A stretch of 64,000 nt of DNA, taken from Pycnopodia helianthoides. Lineage: Eukaryota > Echinodermata > Asteroidea > Forcipulatida > Asteriidae. The stretch is from NCBI GenBank assembly GCA_032158295.1, contig CM063256.1, forward strand, positions 13,004,953-13,068,952. The letters are read 5' to 3'. The number at the start of each line of letters is the position of its first letter. Within the stretch, counting starts at the first letter, position 1. The notes beneath the pieces are model-generated. The model saw only the letters and a program-made list of their open reading frames with translations. It was not told the DNA's origin and ran no database searches. Below are positions 55,301-64,000 of this stretch, in pieces. The translations under genes and the position numbers were made by a program.

Positions 55301-58300
55301 TGTAGCTTTAGCCACGACTTCACAAGTCAGTGCCTTAATACATTAACAGTCATAAATGTACTACCAGTATTACTTGTACATGACCCCAAAACTAATGTTG
55401 AACCTCAAACTGTTGCACATAAAGCATTAACGATTTGCAATCTTTGACCAGGACTGCATTATTAGGCTAGTCTACCATTTTGAACTCCAGTGTTTCTGAA
55501 AGTAGGGTCTTCAAAATCATTGACAGTGTCCAAACCAATCCTGAAGCAGAACTCAAACCCATTATAGATTCGGCAGAAAGACGCTCTGAAAAGTTATATC
55601 AGAACGTGTATCAAAACCGAGGCTGGCGGAGACCACAGGCCCGAACAAAAAGATACTCCTTAAGTAGTCAATCTAACTACAATAAGGATGTGAACACAAA
55701 TCAACAACTTGTTTTAAAATGAACAACTTGTACTCATCAGTACACATAATAGTTGAAAAAGGAGAACAAAAATGATAGTAAAAAAATTGACTGCTTCGGA
55801 AGTTCGAAGATGAAACATTTCTCCATTTAGAAACACACGTTTTCATTTATTGTATAGGCTAATACTCGTTTCATCAATATTCGTAATTGATATTTTTCAA
55901 TTTAATGCACTCCCCAATAACTTCTTGAAATGTGACTGAATTTGATGCAGTCTATTGTCGTGACTTCCAATTTTACAGAACAACGATACCGTTTCTCTCC
56001 CTCACAACCACAGACTGTTCTCTTCAGTTAGCGCCCAGATGCTTCAGAGGCCGACGTACAAAGCCCTTATCAAGATCTTCAACAACTACATCCCATCCCA
56101 GGGGAAGACCGAGACGAAGACGTCCACCGAATCGGCCGAGGAGGACGAGTTCATGAACGCAATATTCAACACTGTGGTGATGCAGCGGGCGTATCAGTTT
56201 GTCAAAGCCAAGAGTAAGGGTTTATAACCATCCAATTTGTTTAAAGGCACTGGACACTATTGGTAATTACTCAAAATAATTGTTAGCATAAAAATTTACT
56301 TGGTAACGAGCAATGGAGAGCTGTTGATAGTATAAAACATTGTGAGAAACGGCTCCCTCTGAAGTAACGTAGTTTTTGAGAAAGAAGTAATTTTTCAGTA
56401 AAATATTTGAATTGATTTCGAGACCTCACGCGTGAGGTCTCGAAATCGAAATCAAGCATCTGAAAGCACACAACTTCGTGTGACAACATGGACAAGGGTG
56501 TTTTTTCTTCCATTATTATCTCGCAACTTCGACGACCAATAGAGTTCAAATTTTCACAGGTTTGTTGTTTTGTGCATATGTTGAGATACACCAAGTGAGA
56601 AGACTGGTCTTTGACAATTACCAAAGGTGTCCAGTGTCTTTAAGGGCAGGATTAATTGGTGGAGGTACAATCTAGTATAGGGTTTGCGGCATAGGCCTAC
56701 GATGGAGTAGGATTAGCGGTAACGCCGTGTGGCCCTACATGGAAATATGTCTTGTGAGTAAAGGTAGTTCTGAATGGAACCAGTCGTGTAAGAACTCGAC
56801 GTTTCGATCAGTGTGGTGTCATAGTCTTCATTTTTATTTTGTGTGTGTGTGTGTGTGTGTAATTATAGACATGGTATTACCGCAAACCATACTACATCTA
56901 TCCGATCACTTTTCTACCCTTCTTTGGATGACTTTTTAAAATTTTATACCAGAATGAGGCTTGAATGAGTTAATAGCTTTTATGAGCAGCATTTCACACT
57001 TTCATTCTATACACCAAAGCGAGGCTGGAAGGGAAAATAAGGTTCCATGTTGGATCACGTCCATGTTGATATTATCTGATATTAGTAGGTCTCATTCTTA
57101 CAATGATCTCAGATATCTCGACACTAATCCATCTACTTATGTTTAACCAAACAAAACATAATAATAATAATGACAATACAAAATAAAATAAAATACAAGA
57201 GAACTAATTACTAAATATCACATTTTTAAACATATACATGTGTATATATATGTAAAGGCTTGGGTTGCGGTGAGGAACATTCCAATAAATATAACAATAT
57301 TTTGTGTACAGACTATTTCTCTGGGAGTCTTAGCCAATACAAGACGTTCATTCGAGGACTTCTCTTCACTCACTACTCTCGGAAAGCCACACGAGACACC
57401 TCGGGATTTGAACACGTCTTCGTCGGGGAATTCTCTGACAGCTCAACGATATCTGGTTTCCATAACTGGGTCCGTATGTACCTGCTGGAAGAACAGGGAC
57501 AAGCGAACTACCACGGGTACATGAGGACAAAACAGGTATGGTTCTCGATCAGTGAGAGCATGTTCGGAAATCATATAGGGTGCACCCCACCAAATAGGAG
57601 AAAACAGAGCGTCGAGCTCATTAATTTTTTGTAGGCCCTCAAAATATTCTATATTAGACATATTTGAGAGCCCCGAGAAAGTGTTTCGGTGTAAAAATGT
57701 TGCCCAATTGTGACCTGGGGGTTGTTGACTTCCAGCTTGAGGTATTTTTTGATGACATAGGCCCTGAAATAAAAGGTCCTATTTGCTGAGAGGTGTAGGG
57801 ACATTTTTCAAGATTGATGCTCGGACGTTTTGAAAATTGCACCTGTGTAGGGGTGTTTTTACTTGGAGGGAGAATAACTCGACGGGCCCGGAGACTCCCC
57901 ACATAAAATTGAGCAGAGAATAACAGTTCGAGAGTCAATTAATAATTTTCCCTTTCAAGTTAAAAGCTGTGAGAGTTTTAAGTATTTTTCGTGTATTTTT
58001 GAGTATTTAGCATTTTGCACTGTGTGCTATGGGAGATTATTTGGTGGGGTGCACCCATCACGACATTGCTTGTTTGTTTGTTTGCTCGTTGCCGTATAGC
58101 TAGACTTGGCCGATCGAAGCACCTTTCTTTTCAGCGCAAAGTGCGTGTGTTGTCCAGATGTTCGGATTACATTATTATCAACAGAACGCCACAAATTTCT
58201 ATAAATAATTTCAATCTCATCGGAGAAAGATAACATGTAGACGATTATAACTGTGTGACGTATACATACCCTCTTCCAGCCGAGTGACACTTTTTAAAAT

Positions 58301-59219
58301 AATTTTTAGGAAGTGCAAGTCACAGCTGGAAATAAGGGGGGGGGTAATCGTAAAGTTGTTTATAAAGACAAAGCACAATTGGTTTCGAAAGAGCGAAATA
58401 ACTACGAGCCTTTCACAAAAGAAAAACACCTACGTACTATTAAGCGCCATACAAGCGCTCGAAATTGTTTAACCAGCATGCGCGCAGAACAGTCACCTTT
58501 GGTTAGCCAATCAGCGTGTTTTTTTTCAGCACAATCCTAACACTGGGGTTGGTGGCGACTGGCATCGATACGGCCCGCTGACCATGGTAGCGAGGCTGCT
58601 CTGGTATGAAATTTACAATCAGTGAGCTGTGAAATATCAGTATTACTCTTGTGAAAAACCAATGGTTTATACCACAACCAAATCAATAAGTACCATGGTT
58701 CTACCATGGTTTACCATCTTAAAACAATAGTAACCATGGTACAACCATAGTACAACATGGTACTTTTAGTATATAAGGGTTAAGATGGATAGCTATCAAT
58801 TTGTTTTCGATTTTAACCTGTACTTTGTCTTGAACGTGGAATGTTATCAAGCAATGCCAAAGTGGTTTAGGTTTGCCAAGGGAGATAAATGGAACTAATC
58901 AACCGGCCAGTCCATCACTCGACCTGCCAATCAATTAATCGATCAATCAATCATCCAATCAGTAACTTCACCCGCTCTCATTCCCTACACACAGCCTAAC
59001 CTAATCAAGTACCAGTTCAAGTGGTCCAACCGCGTCAAGCCGACCACCTCTACGATGTACGGGGTCAGCCCAGAGTTTGAGGTTGCCCTCTTCTCGACGT
59101 GCTTCTTGAAGTCTCCAAACTCACTCTGCAAGCTCAAGATAAATGGACAGACTGCAAATGTGCAGACATATGACTACAACGGAGCTCAAGTGTTTGGATC
59201 AGCGTACTTCGCAGCTTAG
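49289..59219 (+). CDS. ENDOU-type poly(U)-specific endoribonuclease with three somatomedin-B domains
   Basis: Eight exons: 49289-49352, 51357-51488, 52585-52725, 54417-54524, 54706-54883, 56014-56213, 57312-57535, 58995-59219; 1272 bp, 423 aa, frame intact through every junction. Residues 1-21 are a signal peptide. Three Cys-rich somatomedin-B domains follow (about 29-65, 66-105, 113-148), one per phase-1 exon, then a Pro-rich linker and an EndoU/XendoU domain (about 160-423). The family's catalytic His pair is at 309 (SGFEHVFVGE) and 325 (SGFHNW), 16 residues apart as in XendoU. The catalytic Lys is probably 364 in RVKPTTS, followed by GVSPEFEVALFS. Vertebrate ENDOU has the same order of domains. 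The enzyme should be secreted, cutting RNA at uridines; in-vivo substrates are unknown. The donor after exon 4 is the unusual GTAATG, chosen because it keeps the last SomB Cys and the phase. Confidence 0.92.
49943..50295. mobile_element. GACCCG-rich non-autonomous element, copy 2, with internal tandem repeats
   Basis: Begins CACTCTAAAAAC and ends near TCTTTTAGAACGC. Six tandem 21-bp units (AGACCCATTTCTGGGTCAGTG) lie at 50010-50150. In intron 1 of the ENDOU-type gene. Confidence 0.7.
50331..50574. mobile_element. MITE with AGGGAGGTTTAGCTGCAC inverted ends
   Basis: Arms of about 60 bp (…GCGAGCAAAAACGTTAACGTG) in inverted orientation; ATC lies directly outside both ends and may be a 3-bp target duplication. 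In intron 1 of the ENDOU-type gene. Confidence 0.85.
50930..51127 (-). other. Candidate exon on the opposite strand inside intron 1
   Basis: The minus strand shows a strong acceptor (nine T then CCAG at about 51128-51140) followed by an open frame: PFIALPLWILTGLALAAARLG, YKIASEITNVMASTEDA, ALTIAGRHGDGAP. Composition looks coding, with a hydrophobic start and a soluble helical part. No family was recognised, no neighbouring exon was found, and the plus strand is also open, so this stays a candidate. Confidence 0.35.
51357..51488 (+). CDS. ENDOU-type gene exon 2: somatomedin-B domain 1
   Basis: Phase 1 to 1. GCLGRCGDKENSAYSCQC, then CNTACLKFNDCCNDFDQYC: eight Cys in the SomB pattern. Confidence 0.93.
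52084..52425. mobile_element. MITE family 2, copy 3
   Basis: Inverted relative to 18172-18513, TTAA at both ends, central ATCGCGCGCGAT. In intron 2 of the ENDOU-type gene. Confidence 0.88.
52585..52725 (+). CDS. ENDOU-type gene exon 3: somatomedin-B domain 2
   Basis: Phase 1 to 1. TCLNRCDDTDIRYPCNCD, SMCGSYPLAGCCSDYDAQC, then a TTTAPG linker. Confidence 0.93.
53208..53440 (-). mobile_element. SINE family 1, head-less copy
   Basis: Minus-strand match to the body of 857-1209 (GTATCC/GGGTAAATGGATACC, GGGAGTATACAGCC inverse, GCGC...TTGATACG region), preceded on the plus strand by the AATAATAAT tail. In intron 3 of the ENDOU-type gene. Confidence 0.7.
54417..54524 (+). CDS. ENDOU-type gene exon 4: somatomedin-B domain 3
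   Basis: Phase 1 to 1. GSCVGRCGQTPDSTQPCQC, CNSKCSKFGDCCSDYASL, with the last Cys codon split by the intron. Reading on leads to a TAA after 21 bases, so an unspliced form would end here. Confidence 0.85.
54706..54883 (+). CDS. ENDOU-type gene exon 5: linker and start of the EndoU domain
   Basis: Phase 1 to 2. Pro-rich GNPAPPPTSAPVIP, then ISAFATAMWADDTNRLSIG and NTGNYISN, matching the EndoU N-terminal region with its W/R-ADTN-like motif. Confidence 0.9.
55480..55722 (+). other. Coding-looking ORF in intron 5, unknown
   Basis: 80 codons, charged and non-repetitive (VFKIIDSVQTNPEAELKPII, SAERRSEKLYQNV). No family was recognised; it may be a retroelement fragment. The ENDOU-type reading frame skips it cleanly. 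Confidence 0.2.
56014..56213 (+). CDS. ENDOU-type gene exon 6: EndoU domain, central part
   Basis: Phase 2 to 1. MLQRPTYKALIKIFNNYIP, then AEEDEFMNAIFNTVVM and AYQFVKAK, matching the PTYxAFxxLxNNY and AVMKxxYxFL region of the family. Confidence 0.92.
56241..56643. mobile_element. MITE family 1, copy 3
   Basis: Best preserved copy, TTAAAGGCACTGGACACTATTGG to GGTGTCCAGTGTCTTTAA. It starts 28 bases after exon 6 of the ENDOU-type gene. Confidence 0.9.
57312..57535 (+). CDS. ENDOU-type gene exon 7: EndoU catalytic core
   Basis: Phase 1 to 0. Contains SGFEHVFVGEF and SGFHNWVRMYLLEEQG with the two catalytic His residues. Confidence 0.95.
57578..58056. mobile_element. MITE family 10, copy 2
   Basis: About 480 bp with exact inverted ends GGGTGCACCCCACCAAAT / ATTTGGTGGGGTGCACCC (one position differs). 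Same body as 11960-12392. In intron 7 of the ENDOU-type gene. Confidence 0.9.
58995..59219 (+). CDS. ENDOU-type gene exon 8: EndoU C terminus and stop
   Basis: Phase 0, TAG at 59217-59219. KYQFKWSNRVKPTTSTMYG, SPEFEVALFSTCF, LCKLKINGQ, VFGSAYFAA. The Lys in VKPTTS aligns with the catalytic Lys of the family. Confidence 0.94.
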   Translation, partial: PNLIKYQFKWSNRVKPTTSTMYGVSPEFEVALFSTCFLKSPNSLCKLKINGQTANVQTYDYNGAQVFGSAYFAA

Positions 59220-59806
59220 AGGTGGTACAAAGCAGTTTAGGGGTTTGCACGCTTTTGAAAAAGAGTCTAAAATGATATGCATAAGGGAACGTTTAAAATT
59301 GTTTCATTTAACTAAAGTTTATTGATATAAAAATTATCACATTTTGTTCTGATACAAGGAAAGCAAAGAACCCTCAACAGTGCCTTGCACCGTGATCAGC
59401 AGGCATGAATATAATATATATATGTGTGAAGAGAAGATGTTAAAGAAATGCTCAGTGCTTCGATATGGGAGGAAAACACAAACCGCACATTTTTGCGAGC
59501 CCTGCATTCTAGTCAGTTTGCAGGCTGTGGTATCAATTTGCCTCAATCACCAATTTTGTAATTGATACCACCCCACTCAGTTAATCAGCCAAGGGGAAAA
59601 CACTGGCTCTACCCATGCACAAAATGAATCCGGCCTTTTGAATGTAAACTTAACGGCCAACTCTTTTCGTAACCAAATCCTTTACACTCGCTTGAATCAT
59701 TGATTCTAATTGTGAAGTCAAGGATTCTCCTAAAAGCGAACTTAATCACTATCACTGGCCAAGAACCCCATGAAGAGAAGACAATGAATTAGAGGAAGTT
59801 TTAGTT

Positions 59807-59965
59807 TCAGATGTGGGAGGAAAACCCCAGAGTATTATTCTCTGGGCAAACCCACGCAATCGGGTAGGCACCCAAAACCCAATCCACGCGGTTCCCCCGG
59901 CGGGATTCGCACCAGGTTCCAAGAGGAAAAGACACCACCACGCCTACCCGACCGCCCTGTGACCA
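59807..59965 (-). mobile_element. SINE family 3 (tRNA-like head), minus strand
   Basis: Minus strand: GGGCGGTCGGGTAGGCGTGG as A-box region, then TGCGAATCCCGCCGG, ending CTACCCGATTGCGTGGG and GGGGTTTTCCTCCCACATCT, the end shared with 18945-19080. Confidence 0.6.
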
Positions 59966-60464
59966 CGTTGCCTTTGCAGTGACCGCAGAAATGTCCACAA
60001 CACACCTTGTCAATTTGTTGTCACCGAAGTTCCCACACTGACTTGGGGGTATACTGTTCCCATTTTTGAATCATTTTTGGGTTGAGAGCCAAGCACTTCA
60101 CATCTCCGGGAATTACATCTACTTGATTGGTCTTTTGGAGTTGTACACTGTTACCCCGTTTGTACCGGCAGATGCCCTACAATATTTCTGCAGCAAGGCT
60201 CCCTCTGACAATTTCTCTGTTACCAAACCCCTGCAGAGAGAAAAGAAATAAACCCCCAAAGCAATTAATATGAAGAGCAGGTACAACATCGGTTAAAGTT
60301 GATTTGAAATTTATTCTATTAAATATCACATAAATATTTCATTTACCTAGTAGCAAGTAGGTTTTTTACACTTTGCATGGTGGGAATGCAATCAAGTGAG
60401 GCTAGCGGAGACACATGTAATTAACACCATCTTTCAAGTGCGGTTCTGAACAACTGAGTAGTGA

Positions 60465-60816
60465 CAGGGCTAGAATTTGGGGGAAAAACCCACAAGACCG
60501 CAGGGCTTGTAGATCAAAATATTTACTGGACCGGAATTTTGAGTACAAGACCAGAATTAAAGTGAGAAGAAAAAATGCCAACACAGGTTAATAACTGAAC
60601 TGTTTGAATTTGAAAAGGTGCTAAGAGAAGATTTATCTCATTTGTGTATTAGGGGAACGTAGTCTTAGATAATCAACAGAATTGTATTTATCAGACTGAA
60701 AGTCAACATTTGAACACAAACACAAGACCGCCGGACTTGTAGGGACATGAGTTTACTGGCCCGATGCTAAAATCACTGGCCTCGGGCCAGCGGTCCAGTG
60801 TAAAATTCGAGCCCTG
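60465..60816. mobile_element. Probable hAT-like MITE
   Basis: Inverted ends CAGGGCTAGAATTT and AAATTCGAGCCCTG, 352 bp. CAGGG ends are typical of hAT elements. The flanks do not show a clean 8-bp duplication. Two internal ACAAGACCGC(A/C)GG(A/G)CTTGTAG copies. Confidence 0.6.
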
Positions 60817-61654
60817 AGTGAGTAGACTGAATATCTCACGTCACACTTCGAGGCTGGTGAATAATGCCAGATACCGGCATTTAGCGCTTGGCAGGACCCT
60901 GCCAGATGTTCCTTTGACCTCACATCCCAGTCACAAGGACGAATATTCATAGTCTATTACTACACACCTACACGCATTACATGGTGAATAAAACAATATT
61001 CCATACAAAACATCATGCACACGTGCATGCAGCTGACCATCCAAAGTGGGTAGCTGGCAAACTACGTCACTTCGGAGCGGACCAATCAAAGCACAGATAT
61101 GGAAAGCTTATGTCACTGCAAGTTTATCCAATAAAATCATTGATTTATCATGGGGCCTGTAAGACCACTGCCTGTCCTTATCCTTGCGGATACAGACAGG
61201 GACCAGTCTAAGTAGTGAGTTTGATAGCCACCGGATCTTCTCAGCTCAGAACCACCACAGCTCAAAGAGGGAGTGAATATTATTACATGGTGTCTTCGGA
61301 AACTTCACTTGATACCTAGTAGTAGTAGCAGTTGAGATGGCTCAAATGGGTACGAATAAATATAAGCAAAAAATAACACTCAATAAATAAAGACAAAAAT
61401 TATTAAATAAATAAATTTAAAAAAAGATGGAAAGTGTTTCTGTTTCACTCATTGGTTCTGTTGTCATGTAGCTTTTTTAGAAAGACTCTGTCAGGGTCGA
61501 ATTTTACTAATAAGCAGACACTAAAAACGAGAACATAACCATTTAGTAAAGTTGAAATCTGGATGCAAGTTGGTCAATCACTTGCATGACATTGACCAAT
61601 AATGCACTTCCATACTGAGAATATACATTGCATGTGCTACACTGGGTATCCAAT

Positions 61655-61865
61655 GCGTCAGTTATTCTTCAAGAATGAAACTAACTCGGGGAGCTGAATG
61701 CGGGGATTGTTATTCCTCTTAAAACAGTCTAGATTGTAGGATGGAGGGAAACATGCACCAGGCAAGGAGTTCCAAAGAGATGCCGTACAGGAAATACGGC
61801 TGTAGGAATGGCTCTTTGCTCTACATCTCGGCAAAGCACAGGAAGGAGAGAATGCCAAATTCACG
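61655..61865 (-). mobile_element. LINE remnant, ORF C terminus
   Basis: Minus-strand frame SYSRISCTASLWNSLPGACF and LDCFKRNNNPRIQL, the WNSLP and FKRN end typical of CR1/L2-type reverse transcriptases. Confidence 0.8.
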
Positions 61866-62146
61866 GGTCATGAGCTAATTATACAGATCATGCCAAGAAC
61901 CAATGACAAAATTAGACCAGAGAAAATAGAATTAGCTGTTGCAAACTGCTTACCAACTAAAAGGACCTACGGTATAAATGCAAAAAATTAGACTATACTC
62001 GGTCACAACAATCTACATTTGGCATTTGGCTTTATCTGACATAAAACAATAAAGCACTTTATTTCTGTCACCTCAGCCCATTCTATGCTAGGGCAATACT
62101 TTATATCGTAATCTTTGGCATATAAGCCGCGGCTTATTAAAAAAAA

Positions 62147-62506
62147 ATTGTTATGAGATATCGCCTAACTCACAAGGCCGAACGGCCACTCAAGGTGAGG
62201 GTTACACTTAAAAGATTTGGGCTGTTGACCCAAATCAACAGACACCAGAGGCACGTTGCCACCTACTCCTGGGGCTGAAACAGGGTTACCCCCTTCACAG
62301 TCCGTAAGGATGTAGGCATGGGTATCATCCACTGGGAGCCTGGCTGGTAGAGCAGAATGCACCACCTTCCCAACTTTTTACGAAGCAATTATGGTTAAGT
62401 GCCTTGCTCAAGGGCACAAGTGTCATGACCGGGATTCGAACCCACACTGTGCTGCTGACAACACCAGAGCTTGGGCCCGGCGAACTAGACCACTCGGCCA
62501 CGACAC
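62147..62506 (-). mobile_element. SINE family 2, full-length copy, minus strand
   Basis: tRNA-like head at 62410-62506 (TGGCCGAGTGGTC, GGTTCGAATCCCGG), family-1-like TTGAGCAAGGCAC linker, body AAAAGTTGGGAAGGTGG, and tail GTGAGTTAGGCGATATCTC with poly-A. It is inserted in a sequence with GCCGCGGCTTAT / GTGCGGCTTATAC on its two sides. Confidence 0.85.
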
Positions 62507-62948
62507 GCCACATTGATTTAGGCCCTTTTGAACATTTCGGCGGCTTACATGCCGGTGCGGCTTATACACCGAGCAATAAAACTTGTTATTTACTGAATGA
62601 GTTAGAATCACCCTTTTTTTCTAAAAGTATAAAACAATGCTACACTCTAACAAATGTTTCTTACCCAATGTACGGATGGATTTCCTCCTGTGTCCATCTG
62701 TCCCTGGTCTTAAACAGGAAGTTGAACCTGGTAATGGGGAATGAATACAAATATACCAATATATTCAGTTTAGGCAGAAAGTGCCTGGTTTATGACATGA
62801 ATTGTTACACATAATAACTTTAAGCCTACTACATTTTAAAGCTCTTTTTACAAAAGTAGCCTCTCTGGCTAAGTACCCAGACTTCACAGTAACCCTGCCT
62901 CGCATGGGAAATCATCAAGTATTTCTAAAGGAAAATTAATCAAAGTAT

Positions 62949-63185
62949 TGTGTAGTGGCCGAGCCGTTAAGAGCAGCGGATTCAAGTTCTGGTATTTCTT
63001 ATCAGTAGAGTGTGGGTTCGAGTCCCGGTCATGGCACTCGTGTCCTTGAGCAAGATACCATAAATGCTTTGTCTTTGGATGGGACATGAAGCCCTAGGTC
63101 TTGTGTATAGGAGTGGTAGTGCAAGTAAAAGAACCCAGAACACTTATCATGGAGAAGAGGGATAACCCCCGTGTTTCTGGTTCAC
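62949..63185 (+). mobile_element. SINE, tRNA-derived, family 1/2-type head with a different body
   Basis: Head GTGGCCGAGCCGTTAAGAGC, GGTTCGAGTCCCGGTCATGG, CGTGTCCTTGAGCAAGATACC, then a body (GGGACATGAAGCCCTAGGTC, AAAGAACCCAGAACACTTAT) not seen in the other copies of this window. Confidence 0.75.
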
Positions 63186-63694
63186 GTAGCAAGCACTCTT
63201 AGTTACAGAGTTTTCTAAGGCTTGCAGGCTATTAGGAGGCATACTAAATTTTATTATCAGAAATATATAAAAAATAAGTAAACAAATAATGATCAAATAA
63301 AAAAATGCATACTTATAATAATAATACAGTTTTTATATAACGCTTTATCAGCCAAGGGACCTCTCAAAGCACTCATTATTTTTTCTACAAGGAGATATGT
63401 TTGAATAAGGCCCATTTAATTACCATGTTTTGTTGGTTCACAAGGTGCTGTGGTGCAATCTGCAGCCAGCCATACCAGACAACACAGGGTGAACCCCTAC
63501 TCTTAATGACAGAGTGTTAGCCAGAGGGGTGTCTGAGTGTCTTTTGGGCGCCCTAATTTATCTGTCATTTACACAGAGATGCATTGTAAGTGAACACCCT
63601 TTTACCGAAACCTGGCTAAAACCTTGCTTAACGATAAATCTACTGCATTACACACTGGACCTACAGCTTTACGCCCCATCCGAAGGACCAAGCA

Positions 63695-63822
63695 TTAATG
63701 GTGAAGTGTCTTGCTTATAAGGACACAAGTGCCACGACCGGGACTCGATCCCACTCTCTGCTGATCAGCAACACCAGAGCTCGAGTCCGGTGTGTTTGAC
63801 CGCTCGGCCACAACACGCACTA
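63695..63822 (-). mobile_element. SINE head fragment, minus strand
   Basis: Minus strand TGGCCGAGCGGTCAAAC, GGGATCGAGTCCCGGTCGTGG, ACTTGTGTCCTTATAAGCAAG. The body is absent or lies beyond recognition. Confidence 0.7.
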
Positions 63823-64000
63823 TGTACAAATGTACAGAGGTAGTGCAACTGAAAATTAAATTCCCACACACCAAAGAAAACTACAGCGTAGAAGTGTTTT
63901 AGACTAGCCCACAGCAGTTCCTTCCAGACAATGTACACCGGGGCTAGTGTTAAGGGTGAGCCCTGCACTTCATTGCAAAAGTTGGGACTTCAGCTACAAA

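Larger units (their letters stand above)
59220..64000. other. Region downstream of the ENDOU-type gene, repeat-rich
   Basis: No further gene recognised. The 3' UTR and polyadenylation site of the ENDOU-type gene are not defined. SINE, LINE and hAT-like pieces are listed separately. Stretches 59230-59800, 59970-60460, 60820-61640 and 63230-63690 hold nothing assignable. Confidence 0.5.

Noticed and set aside
57260..57634. Long plus-strand ORF as a separate gene
   Set aside because: It is exon 7 of the ENDOU-type gene read into the intron.

Overview
The window is animal genomic DNA: genes are split by GT-AG introns, coding density is low, and tRNA-derived SINEs, MITE-type foldback elements, LINE and Penelope remnants, minisatellites and microsatellites fill most of the rest. 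The domain mix (Mucin-2 type WxxW modules, LamG/concanavalin-like and Ig modules, intronless C-type lectins with a PAN-like tail, an EndoU nuclease with three somatomedin-B modules) suggests a marine invertebrate deuterostome, most likely an echinoderm. That placement is inference; no single marker decides it.

Region 1 (264-12925, minus strand, 3' end outside the window): a secreted multidomain protein. Ten exons were joined by splice sites and reading phase: signal peptide, WxxW, LamG, Ig, WxxW, WxxW. Every domain border is phase 1, and every WxxW module is split by a phase-0 intron.

Region 2 (17656-29851, minus strand): a second gene with the same two-exon start, then LamG, Ig, Ig, six tandemly duplicated stalk exons, a transmembrane exon and a basic cytoplasmic tail, so it is probably a type I membrane protein. 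Single-base length differences at short homopolymers break its reading frame in several exons, while the exon phases predict an intact gene. Its first intron holds a roughly 3 kb minisatellite with a 35-bp unit.

Region 3 (35.5-47.3 kb): a cluster of intronless C-type lectin genes, one nearly intact on the minus strand (35521-36268) and three broken relatives (40001-40784 and 42262-42893 plus; 46442-47337 minus). A MITE sits in the lectin domain of two of them.

Region 4 (49289-59219, plus strand): a complete eight-exon gene for an ENDOU-type endoribonuclease: signal peptide, three somatomedin-B domains and an EndoU catalytic domain of 423 aa in total. The catalytic His/His/Lys set is visible.

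The intervals 13-17.6 kb, 30-35.5 kb, 47.4-49.2 kb and 59.3-64 kb hold mainly repeats. All four protein groups are secreted or cell-surface proteins with extracellular recognition or processing modules. A shared role in mucus, matrix or innate defence is possible, but the sequence does not show it.
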